From an uncultured Lachnospiraceae bacterium (GTDB lineage: Bacteria; Bacillota; Clostridia; Lachnospirales; Lachnospiraceae): 5,370 nucleotides of DNA. Below, one piece after another: positions 1 to 4,583 of this stretch. The notes under the pieces are model-generated. The model ran no database searches, was not told the origin of the DNA, and worked only from the letters and a program-made list of their open reading frames with translations. Location of the stretch: the NCBI GenBank assembly GCA_910577115.1, contig CAJTMC010000110.1, positions 1-5,370 of the forward strand, in the 5' to 3' direction. A program made the translations under genes and the position numbers. Position 1 is the stretch's first letter; every line of letters starts with the position of its first letter.

Positions 1-17
1 AAATCCTCTTAGCGACG
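1..17 (+). tRNA. 3' end of a tRNA gene, probably tRNA-Arg(CCU), cut by window edge
   Basis: Bases 1-4 are the end of a T loop, 5-9 (CCTCT) the 3' side of the T stem, 10-16 (TAGCGAC) the 3' acceptor strand and 17 a G discriminator. The identity is inferred from the longer second copy at 1831-1872, whose anticodon loop reads CTCCTAA (anticodon CCU, arginine). No CCA is encoded. Most of the gene lies upstream of the window, so I cannot tell whether this copy is the intact, functional tRNA. An intrinsic-terminator hairpin follows directly, which favours a transcribed gene. Confidence 0.55.
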
Positions 18-27
18 CTGAAAACAT
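1..27 (+). repeat. Left copy of the 27-bp tRNA-derived direct repeat (putative att site)
   Basis: Bases 1-27 are identical to 1856-1882; the two copies diverge from base 28 (C here, G at 1883). The repeat covers the tRNA 3' end plus ten bases beyond the discriminator. Its left limit is outside the window, so the true repeat is probably longer, likely about 50 bp if it reaches the anticodon loop as the right copy does. Such duplications of a tRNA 3' end are the usual attL/attR trace of site-specific integration by a tyrosine recombinase. Confidence 0.6.
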
Positions 28-72
28 CGCCGAAAACATTGATTTTTCAAGGTTTTCGGCGTTTCTCATTTT
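28..72 (+). terminator. Intrinsic terminator downstream of the tRNA
   Basis: CGCCGAAAAC (28-37) pairs perfectly with GTTTTCGGCG (52-61), and inside it TTGA (39-42) can pair with TCAA (47-50) around TTTT. The 10-bp stem is followed by a broken T-rich stretch (62-72). Its position eleven bases after the tRNA end suggests that it ends the tRNA transcript. The imperfect T tract makes it weaker than a textbook terminator. Confidence 0.6.
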
Positions 73-94
73 CCAAATAAATTTGAACTCGTAG

Positions 95-316
95 CAATGT
101 GCGATTAGCAGGAGCGATTATAGTTTTGGAAAAAAGCAGAACTTGAAAGAGTATCATGAGAACGATATAGCCAAATATAAGAAAATTTATGAAAATAATT
201 TTTCCTACCTAAAAGTATTGTCTGAAATAAATTATACGAAAAATAATCAGAGACTTATGATACTTACCATTATCATTTCGATTGCAGCGATATTCATTAG
301 TGTTTTGACTGCTTAA
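95..316 (+). pseudogene. Remnant encoding a small tail-anchored membrane peptide
   Basis: One frame is open from after a TAG at 92-94 to a TAA at 314-316. It reads as real protein near its end: a charged, Lys/Glu/Asn-rich helix (GKKQNLKEYHENDIAKYKK) followed by a hydrophobic segment (MILTIIISIAAIFISVLTA) that would form one C-terminal membrane span. There is no ATG before the hydrophobic segment. The only plausible start is a TTG at 143, behind a purine-rich stretch at 128-136, which would give 57 residues. I read it as the 3' end of a lost gene. The KKQNLK stretch comes from DNA 14 bp identical to the left arm of the palindrome at 444-474, so the apparent N-terminus may be a rearrangement junction. 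A functional TTG-started small membrane protein is the alternative. Family not recognised. Confidence 0.4.
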
Positions 317-362
317 AAATACGGACGAGATGAGATTATAGCTATCCCCATAGAAAAATGTG

Positions 363-371
363 TGATATACT
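363..371 (+). promoter_or_regulatory. Possible extended -10 promoter of the ORF6N gene
   Basis: TGATATACT carries an extended -10 (TG, one base, TATACT at 366-371). No good -35 is visible at 343-348 (TATCCC), so this rests on the extended -10 alone. It would give a leader of about 150 nt that contains the palindrome at 444-474. No better candidate stands between the remnant gene and the ORF6N start. Confidence 0.35.
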
Positions 372-443
372 GTAAAAGCAAAGAATAAGCGTACATAAAA
401 CTTGGTATTCCGATTTGGAATTTCAAGTTTTACAAAGAAGCAG

Positions 444-474
444 AACTTGAAGTCGCAAATTGTGATTTCAAGTT
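444..474. repeat. Palindrome copy A, upstream of the ORF6N gene
   Basis: Arms 444-458 and 460-474 are 15 bases each around a single A at 459. They pair throughout as RNA, with two G-U pairs (G452 and G455), and in DNA differ from perfect symmetry only at those two places. The central sequence matches the palindrome inside the ORF6N gene (774-806). Read in one frame it encodes QNLKSQIVISS, almost the same as the ENLKSQFVISS encoded inside the gene. It lies in the putative 5' leader, 55 bases before the start codon, and could be an operator, an RNA hairpin or a relic of a related gene. Confidence 0.65.
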
Positions 475-528
475 ATTCATAGTTTTGAGGTTTCAATCTG
501 GCATTTCAAAATAGAAAGGGCGATAAAG

Positions 529-1494
529 ATGGCTGATACAGAACAGACAGCTCTGGCAAAGACGAATAATGCTACCCAAGAAATAAGCATTGAATCAGCA
601 GAGTCCGATATAAAAAGTATGATATATGTTATCCGTAACCAGCAGGTTATGATAGACAGTGATTTAGCGATGCTGTATCAAGTAGAAACGAGAGTATTAA
701 ATCAGGCAGTAAAGCGTAACATTTCAAGATTTCCAGAAAGATTCCGATTTCAACTGACGAAAGAGGAATATGAAAACTTGAAATCACAATTTGTGATTTC
801 AAGTTTGGAGGATGATAATGGATATGGCGGGCGTAGGAAACTGCCATTTGTTTTTACAGAACAAGGAATTGCAATGCTTTCTGCGGTTTTGCGCAGTGAT
901 GTTGCTATTCGAGTAAGCATTAGGATTATGGACACTTTTGTGGAGATGCGGAAGTATATGGCAAATACATCTTTGCTGTATGAGCGGTTAAATGCAATGG
1001 AGGTTCGTCAGATAAATTACCAAGCGGAAACAGACGAGCGTTTTGAAAAAGTTTTTGAGTACATATCCGAGCATGAGGAATCCAGTCAAAAGGTATTTTT
1101 TGACGGACAGATTTACGATGCGTTCAGTCTGATAGTAACTCTAATTCAAAAAGCAGAGAAAGAAATTACTCTGATAGACGGATATGTGGATGTTGGGACA
1201 TTGAACTTGCTTTCAAAGAAAAAGTCTGATGTTGCAGTTACAATTTATACGCAGAAGCAGACAAAGCTAACGAAAGCTGATGTTAAGAATTTCAATGCAC
1301 AGTACCCGACATTGAAGATAAAATATACCAAAGTATTCCATGACAGGTTTTTGATTCTTGACCAAGCGACAGCCTATCATGTAGGAGCGTCTTTGAAAGA
1401 TGCGGGAAAAAAGTGTTTTGGAATCAATTTAATTCAAGATGCAGGCATCATCAAAGACATCCTGCAAAGGTTGGAACTGGAAACGGAGAAATAA
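529..1494 (+). CDS. ORF6N-domain protein with PLD-like C-terminal domain
   Basis: This 321-residue protein begins at an ATG eight bases after AAAGGG (515-520). Residues about 30-118 form an ORF6N domain, a phage-type DNA-binding module found in prophages and mobile elements; recognisable parts are the VMIDSDLAMLYQVETRVLNQAVKRN region (about 40-64), RFPERFRFQLT (67-77) and LPFVFTEQGIAMLS (105-118). Residues 119-190 are charged and probably helical. The C-terminal part (about 190-312) resembles a single phospholipase-D-like unit with HDRFLILD at 271-278, an HxK-type motif with Arg in place of Lys, then GASLKDAGKK at 286-295. Because of that substitution, and because one such motif is present rather than two, catalysis is doubtful without dimerisation. 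Likely role: DNA binding or regulation in a mobile element; target unknown. Residues 82-93 are encoded by a perfect palindrome, with sister copies upstream and downstream of the gene. It is the only intact gene between the tRNA repeats. Confidence 0.9.
   Translation: MADTEQTALAKTNNATQEISIESAESDIKSMIYVIRNQQVMIDSDLAMLYQVETRVLNQAVKRNISRFPERFRFQLTKEEYENLKSQFVISSLEDDNGYGGRRKLPFVFTEQGIAMLSAVLRSDVAIRVSIRIMDTFVEMRKYMANTSLLYERLNAMEVRQINYQAETDERFEKVFEYISEHEESSQKVFFDGQIYDAFSLIVTLIQKAEKEITLIDGYVDVGTLNLLSKKKSDVAVTIYTQKQTKLTKADVKNFNAQYPTLKIKYTKVFHDRFLILDQATAYHVGASLKDAGKKCFGINLIQDAGIIKDILQRLELETEK
774..806. repeat. Palindrome copy B, perfect 33 bp, inside the ORF6N coding region
   Basis: Arms 774-789 and 791-806 are exact reverse complements (16 of 16) around a single T at 790. 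The core AAATCACAATTTGTGATTT is the same motif as in copies A, C and D. It encodes the variable stretch of the ORF6N domain around LKSQFVISS (residues 82-93), just before the conserved GGRRKLPFVFTEQG. Both strands encode a K-S-Q-[FI]-V-I-S-S-like peptide because of the symmetry. Confidence 0.85.
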
Positions 1495-1505
1495 GAAGTT
1501 CTTTG

Positions 1506-1524
1506 AGGTCACAATTTGTGACCT
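1506..1524. repeat. Palindrome copy C
   Basis: AGGTCACAA (1506-1514) and TTGTGACCT (1516-1524) are perfect 9-base arms around T1515. The core CACAATTTGTG is the one found in copy B, and the flanks CTTTG/TTAGAAAA are shared with copy D. It begins 11 bases after the ORF6N stop codon. No T tract follows on either strand, so it is unlikely to be an intrinsic terminator. Confidence 0.75.
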
Positions 1525-1558
1525 TAGAAAAAAGCAAAGAGGAATGATAAACTCTTTG

Positions 1559-1577
1559 AGGTCGCAATTTGCGACCT
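1559..1577. repeat. Palindrome copy D
   Basis: AGGTCGCAA (1559-1567) and TTGCGACCT (1569-1577) are perfect 9-base arms around T1568. It differs from copy C by A to G in the left arm and the matching T to C in the right arm, so pairing is kept. The centres of C and D are 53 bp apart, about five helical turns. Confidence 0.75.
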
Positions 1578-1796
1578 TAGAAAATCCAAACAGCTTAAAC
1601 TATTCTGGGATTAGTTGTGAAATGCAGGTATCAATCGGGAAAGATTTTACAGCGTAACATTTCCCTAAATTCAAGCCCCTTGCTAATCGCCTGCTAAAAG
1701 GAGCATCTAAAACGCCTTAAAATCAGCAGTCACACAGAGGTACGAGATAACATTTTGAATCCGTGACAAGCAAGGAAATAAAGGGATTAGATAACA

Positions 1797-1818
1797 CTAA
1801 TAGGGAGCTGCCTATTAG
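1797..1818. repeat. 8-bp inverted repeat next to the tRNA fragment
   Basis: CTAATAGG (1797-1804) and CCTATTAG (1811-1818) are perfect arms around GAGCTG. It ends 12 bases before the anticodon-loop end of the tRNA fragment. With no T tract it is not a convincing terminator. Its position at the edge of a putative att site would fit a recombinase or accessory-protein site, but that is inference. Confidence 0.5.
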
Positions 1819-1830
1819 AAAATGGTTCTA

Positions 1831-1872
1831 CTCCTAAGCGGTAGGTCGGAGGTTCAAATCCTCTTAGCGACG
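1831..1872 (+). other. tRNA-Arg(CCU) 3' half fragment, putative right att site
   Basis: CTCCTAA (1831-1837) is an anticodon loop with anticodon CCU. It is followed by GCGGT (3' anticodon stem), AGGTC (variable loop), GGAGG/TTCAAAT/CCTCT (T arm, 1848-1864), TAGCGAC (acceptor) and a G discriminator at 1872. The bases before the loop (GGTTCTA) cannot form the 5' anticodon stem, and no D arm or 5' acceptor is present, so this is not a functional tRNA. A cut at the anticodon loop that keeps the 3' half is typical of tyrosine-integrase elements in tRNA genes. Bases 1856-1882 repeat bases 1-27. Confidence 0.7.
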
Positions 1873-1882
1873 CTGAAAACAT
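1856..1882 (+). repeat. Right copy of the 27-bp tRNA-derived direct repeat
   Basis: This stretch is identical to bases 1-27 and spans the end of the T arm, the acceptor strand and CTGAAAACAT beyond it. The two copies bound a segment of about 1855 bp that contains the ORF6N gene and no recombinase. On the opposite strand it forms the last codons of the gene at 1864-2334. Confidence 0.7.
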
Positions 1883-2334
1883 GTAAACGGTAGATAGTGC
1901 GTACCTATCTTTTGGGGAAGTCCGCTGATTTTTCCATTCCCATCCACAGAAATATCTTTCCATGAATACTGTCCTCCCGTTGATTTTCGTAGAAAACTGG
2001 AAAGCTCCTTAAAAGCGTTAATCCGGTCAAATTCCGCTGTGGTATAATCTAACGCCTGCATATGGCAGTCCCAAAGTTCATCAGCAAACTGTTCTTCCAA
2101 CACGCTTGCGGCTTTTTGTTTTTCTTCGTCCGATAAATCCCCGGTAATGATTATCTTCCCATAAATATCCATCTCTATGATAAACTCTTTCTCATGTACA
2201 TGAATCCCTGCATTTCCCAACGCCTCTTTCATTTTCGGGAGCAACATGTCTTGTATTCTGCCCTGAGCCGATGCCCGCTCATAATCATGTAGGTTAGCAA
2301 AAATTTTCAGATATGCCTCCTCCTGCCTGTCCAA
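1864..2334 (-). CDS. Hypothetical protein ending inside the tRNA fragment, probably 5'-damaged
   Basis: I do not recognise the family. From a TTG at 2334 the frame gives 156 residues, soluble, acidic and mostly helical, with no signal peptide or membrane span; visible stretches are LDRQEEAYLKIF-type helix, GKIIITGDLSDEEKQKAASVLEEQ in the middle and ISVDGNGKISGLPQKIG near the end. The last residues (CFQRR) and the TAA stop are read antisense through the tRNA-derived repeat, so the original C-terminus was probably replaced at integration or deletion. The start is uncertain: the TTG has only a weak GGTG upstream, and the frame stays open to 2388 (EYVKASGEL precedes the TTG). An ATG at 2392 in another frame encodes MKPEVESPL; losing one A near 2366 would join it to TEYVKASGELLD. 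I infer a frameshifted or truncated gene from a mobile element. Confidence 0.5.
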   Translation of the reverse strand: MDRQEEAYLKIFANLHDYERASAQGRIQDMLLPKMKEALGNAGIHVHEKEFIIEMDIYGKIIITGDLSDEEKQKAASVLEEQFADELWDCHMQALDYTTAEFDRINAFKELSSFLRKSTGGQYSWKDISVDGNGKISGLPQKIGTHYLPFTCFQRR

Positions 2335-2651
2335 TAATTCACCAGACGCTTTTACATATTCTGTTAAGTGGAGATTCCACTTCTGGTTTCATGGTGAGAA
2401 GTAGCGTGCATGGGCAGGGATTTTTTTAACTGGCTTCCTACCAATCCCCAATATGCTATGTATGGATAAACTCTGCGTTGCGTGAGCAGATGGATAACTG
2501 CCCGAAAAAAGGACATAAAAAAATCCCTCCAAAATTCAAAAAGCGAAGTCGGAGGGTGTTTAAAGTATAGAGAATCAACCCACCGATACATCGTTTTTTT
2601 ATTCAGTAGGCTTGTCCTTATTATTCTGTATAAAAGAATAAAGCCGATAAA
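2335..2651. other. Intergenic stretch without a supported gene
   Basis: It holds the putative MATE terminator (2517-2556), a weak inverted repeat TTATTC/GAATAA (2621-2626 and 2636-2641) just after the MATE stop, and the possible broken 5' end of the neighbouring hypothetical gene (2335-2392). A minus-strand open frame (2364-2591) begins upstream of the terminator and runs straight through it; it lacks a ribosome binding site and is rich in aromatic residues, so I leave it out as a gene. Confidence 0.5.
2517..2556 (-). terminator. Intrinsic terminator, probably of the MATE gene
   Basis: On the minus strand CCCTCCGA pairs with TTGGAGGG (8 bp, one G-U pair) around a 16-base loop, and the stem is followed by A and seven T residues (2523-2517). 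It lies 96 bases after the MATE stop codon on the same strand, with no gene between. Confidence 0.7.
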
Positions 2652-3962
2652 CTATTGAAAAATCAATTTTGTATGTTTGGTAATTGTAATTGCAATTATA
2701 AGAGTTATTGTTTCAGCTATAAATGGAGCAACCCAAATCATTTCTTTTCCGAATAGCACTGGAATACTGCATATTGCCATCGCTTTTATAATAATTCCCC
2801 TACTTACTGCAATAACATTCGATTGCTTTGTTCTTTTTGTCGAATAAAGAAACGATGTATAAATAAGGTTTAACGCCATTGGAATAAATGACAAACTGAA
2901 CAAAGGCAATGCTTTAGATGCAGTCTGTACAAGTTCTGTATCGCTGTTGAAAATACAAATAACAGGTTTATCAAAGAAAAACAACGCACTGTAAATTAAG
3001 GCAGACAAAACTAAGTTGATGATAATTCCACAACGGAAAAGCCAATTTATTTCTCCAGTATCCTTTTTACCATAGCTGTTCCCCCAAAGTGGCTGTAAGC
3101 CTTGTGCAACACCTGAAAGAATTGCATTTGCAAGGGAATAAATAAAACTCAATACACTGAAAGTTGATACGCCAATATCTCCAACAAGGCTTGCTAACAT
3201 AATGTTGTAGCATAATGCCGTTACGGGAGTTGTAAGTTGTGAAATTGCTTCAGGAACACCACGCTTACAAATTTTCTTAACAAGTGTTACCTCCAATTTT
3301 ATTAAATTCAGTTTCAAGCGTCCTTTTTTGTTCCAAAAATGTGACAGCAGAACAAGTACAGAAAATACCTGTCCTAATCCCGATGCAACTGCTGCACCAA
3401 TTATTCCCATTCCAAACGGGAAAATAAAAAGCCAATCTAAAAATATGTTTGCAATCGCACCAACACACATCCCAATGAAAGAGAGAGTCGGAGAACCGTC
3501 ATTCCTCACAAATACGGATAGACAGGTACTCATGAGCATCGGAATAGAAAAGGCTGAATAATAAAGCAGATAGTCCGCCGCCATTTTTCTCATTTCATCA
3601 CTTAACTTGCTTGCTCCACTTATATCCACAATTTGTTGTGAGAACACCATACCAACAATCATTAATAAAACAGACATAGCAAGTGTTAATGTAATTGCTG
3701 TCATAAACGCTTGATTTGCCCCCTTTTTATCCTCTCTCCCCATTCGTATTGCAACTACAGTTGCACCGCCCATTGGAAACATAGCTGCAATGGCTACAAC
3801 AAAAGTGATAAACGGAACTGCAATATTTACTGCACCTAAAGCCGCCGAACCAACACCTTGACCGACAAAAATTCCATCAACAACATTGTAAAGATAGGTT
3901 ACAAATAAGCCTCCCATAGCAGGGAAAATGTAACCGCATAAAGATTTTACTTTTGCATTCAT
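2652..3962 (-). CDS. MATE-family multidrug efflux transporter (MepA-like)
   Basis: This 436-residue inner-membrane protein has about twelve hydrophobic spans. Family features are YNVVDGIFVGQGVGSAALGA near the N-terminus (about 25-44), GGATVVAIRMGREDKKGA after the second span, VRNDGSP at about 150-157 and GVAQGLQPLWGNSYGKKD at about 290-305, which starts the second half of the pseudo-twofold fold. The family exports cationic drugs, dyes and other compounds by H+ or Na+ antiport. The pattern is closest to the MepA/DinF-like branch; the substrate cannot be read from sequence. The start is well supported: GGAGG at 3973-3969 with six bases to the ATG. The N-terminal tail before the first span is about ten residues shorter than in many relatives. 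It has its own strong promoter and a structured leader, and the upstream HxlR gene has its own terminator, so the two are neighbours rather than an operon. Confidence 0.92.
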   Translation of the reverse strand: MNAKVKSLCGYIFPAMGGLFVTYLYNVVDGIFVGQGVGSAALGAVNIAVPFITFVVAIAAMFPMGGATVVAIRMGREDKKGANQAFMTAITLTLAMSVLLMIVGMVFSQQIVDISGASKLSDEMRKMAADYLLYYSAFSIPMLMSTCLSVFVRNDGSPTLSFIGMCVGAIANIFLDWLFIFPFGMGIIGAAVASGLGQVFSVLVLLSHFWNKKGRLKLNLIKLEVTLVKKICKRGVPEAISQLTTPVTALCYNIMLASLVGDIGVSTFSVLSFIYSLANAILSGVAQGLQPLWGNSYGKKDTGEINWLFRCGIIINLVLSALIYSALFFFDKPVICIFNSDTELVQTASKALPLFSLSFIPMALNLIYTSFLYSTKRTKQSNVIAVSRGIIIKAMAICSIPVLFGKEMIWVAPFIAETITLIIAITITKHTKLIFQ

Positions 3963-3982
3963 AATATACCTCCATACAGGAA

Positions 3983-4014
3983 ATGGGACAAAGCATGTTT
4001 ATGCTTCATCCCAT
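3983..4014 (-). promoter_or_regulatory. Second leader hairpin of the MATE gene
   Basis: On the minus strand the arms at 4014-4001 and 3996-3983 form ATGGGA..AAGCAT with ATGCTT..TCCCAT around AAAC, broken by a 2-by-2 mismatch. It ends ten bases before the GGAGG ribosome binding site. Its 5' arm (4013-4004, TGGGATGAAG) can instead pair for ten bases with the 3' arm of the upstream terminator hairpin (4040-4031, CTTTATCCCA), so this stem and the terminator cannot form at the same time as that alternative. Confidence 0.6.
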
Positions 4015-4020
4015 CTAAAT

Positions 4021-4062
4021 AAACAAAAAGTGGGATAAAGCCCAATAGGTCTTATCCCACTT
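4021..4062 (-). terminator. Attenuator-type terminator in the MATE leader
   Basis: On the minus strand AAGTGGGATAAG (4062-4051) pairs with CTTTATCCCACTT (4040-4028), an 11-bp uninterrupted stem plus a G-C pair past one bulged base. Inside it CC/GG can pair around TATT. A T-rich tail (TTTTTGTTT, 4029-4021) follows. It lies between the promoter and the coding region, about 60 bases before the ribosome binding site, so it would stop transcription before the gene. Read-through would depend on the alternative pairing described at 3983-4014. Confidence 0.7.
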
Positions 4063-4070
4063 CAACAATC

Positions 4071-4100
4071 TTATTTGATTGCAAGTCCTCTGACAAGCAT
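4071..4100 (-). CDS. Possible leader peptide of the MATE attenuator
   Basis: An ATG at 4100 opens a nine-codon frame, MLVRGLAIK, ending with TAA at 4073-4071. It begins four bases after the -10 box, so the ATG would be at or very near the transcription start, with no room for a ribosome binding site; it could only work as a leaderless message. The stop codon sits in the loop of a small hairpin (CAATC/GATTG, 4081-4066) directly before the terminator stem. Leader peptides of this size control several drug-resistance genes by ribosome stalling; its presence here is suggestive only. Confidence 0.25.
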   Translation of the reverse strand: MLVRGLAIK

Positions 4101-4104
4101 ATTC

Positions 4105-4132
4105 ATTATAACATATTTTTATCAAAAGTCAA
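4105..4132 (-). promoter_or_regulatory. Sigma-A promoter of the MATE gene
   Basis: On the minus strand TTGACT (4132-4127) and TATAAT (4110-4105) are separated by 16 bases, with an extended -10 TG at 4113-4112. Transcription should begin near 4100-4098, giving a leader of about 137 nt before the MATE start codon. Confidence 0.8.
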
Positions 4133-4156
4133 ATCCAAAATCTGCTGTTTTAACTT

Positions 4157-4204
4157 AAAAAAATAAGCTCCTCGTTCACAATCTCCCTCGCACAAGCCCT
4201 TATT
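4157..4204 (-). terminator. Intrinsic terminator of the HxlR gene
   Basis: On the minus strand AATAAG (4204-4199) pairs with CTTATT (4167-4162), and inside it CTTGT pairs with ACGAG, separated by a small internal loop. Seven T residues (4163-4157) follow. It begins 28 bases after the HxlR stop codon and lies before the MATE promoter, so it separates the two transcripts. Confidence 0.6.
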
Positions 4205-4231
4205 GGCTCTGTCTTTTTGAGGAAAACAGGA

Positions 4232-4561
4232 TTACATATTGAGATTTTCATCCCCCCATTGTCTCATATGCTCAAAGACGGGAATAAAACTTTTGCCCAA
4301 GTCAGTAAGGTTATATTCCACATGGGGAGGAACTTCTTTATAATCATGGCGGGTAATAAATCCGTCTGCTTCTAATTCCCGTAGCTGCTTTGTCAGGCTT
4401 GATTCCGTAATTTCGCCGATATGCCTGCGAAGCTCCCCGAAACGGTGTATATCATGAAAGGCAATATAATAAATGATTTCGATTTTCCATTTACCGCCTA
4501 AAATTTTTTGTATGGTAGAAACTGTTTTGCAGCGTTCAACAGCCAATGTACTTTTTTTCAT
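4232..4561 (-). CDS. HxlR-family winged-helix transcriptional regulator
   Basis: This 109-residue protein starts at the ATG at 4561. The frame is open further upstream, but only this start has a ribosome binding site (AAGGGAG with eight bases to the ATG), and 109 residues is normal for the family; an ATG at 4612 would lie on the -35 box. The HxlR helix-turn-helix is visible: LGGKWKIEIIYYI (21-33), FGELRRHIGEITESSLTKQLRELEADGFI (41-69) with the recognition helix near SSLTKQLRELE, and the wing VPPHVEYNLTDLGKSF (77-92). These cytosolic dimers often repress a neighbouring or divergent gene and sense electrophiles, quinones or disulfide stress. The only cysteine, Cys11, is at the N-terminal position where relatives such as YodB have their redox-active residue. 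It is divergent from the radical SAM gene, and clustered GTAC motifs lie between them. Confidence 0.92.
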   Translation of the reverse strand: MKKSTLAVERCKTVSTIQKILGGKWKIEIIYYIAFHDIHRFGELRRHIGEITESSLTKQLRELEADGFITRHDYKEVPPHVEYNLTDLGKSFIPVFEHMRQWGDENLNM

Positions 4562-4583
4562 TCCTGCCACTCCCTTTTGAAAT

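Larger units (their letters stand above)
1495..1830. other. Gene-free stretch between the ORF6N gene and the tRNA fragment
   Basis: This stretch holds palindrome copies C and D (1506-1577) and an 8-bp inverted repeat at 1797-1818. An open frame (1439-1657) crosses both palindromes and reads VTICDLRK and then LRSQFATLENPN. It overlaps the end of the ORF6N gene, has no ribosome binding site of its own and encodes the palindromes themselves, so I do not call it a gene. A second short open frame ends at a TAA at 1835-1837, inside the anticodon loop, and reads RELPIRKWFYS at its end; it could be the tail of a lost gene such as an integrase, but it is too short to say. No intrinsic terminator with a T tract was found for the ORF6N gene. 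Confidence 0.5.

Noticed and set aside
126..145. A AAAAAG stretch that might be a programmed -1 frameshift site giving the small peptide a TTG or RBS-supported start
   Set aside because: The upstream frame has no convincing start, and the slippery bases are not in the right phase to join the two frames; a decayed gene explains it more simply.
444..1577. CRISPR array from repeated palindromes
   Set aside because: The copies are at irregular distances, differ in arm length and have no equal-length spacers.
1506..1577. Palindromes C and D as terminators of the ORF6N gene
   Set aside because: Neither is followed by a T tract on either strand.
1439..1657. 72-codon plus-strand open frame across both downstream palindromes
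   Set aside because: It overlaps the ORF6N gene end, has no ribosome binding site, and its only family-like peptide (LRSQFATL) is simply the coding content of the palindrome.
1831..1872. Functional tRNA gene
   Set aside because: Only the 3' half is present; the preceding bases cannot form the anticodon stem, D arm or 5' acceptor strand.
2364..2591. 75-codon minus-strand open frame
   Set aside because: It runs through the MATE terminator, lacks a ribosome binding site and has an implausible residue make-up.
3277..3561. Small open frames on both strands inside the MATE gene
   Set aside because: They are out-of-frame shadows of a clear membrane transporter with no start signals of their own.
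4021..4100. T-box or metabolite riboswitch in the MATE leader
   Set aside because: No T-box sequence or recognised aptamer core is visible, and the leader is too short; the simple competing hairpins fit an attenuator better.
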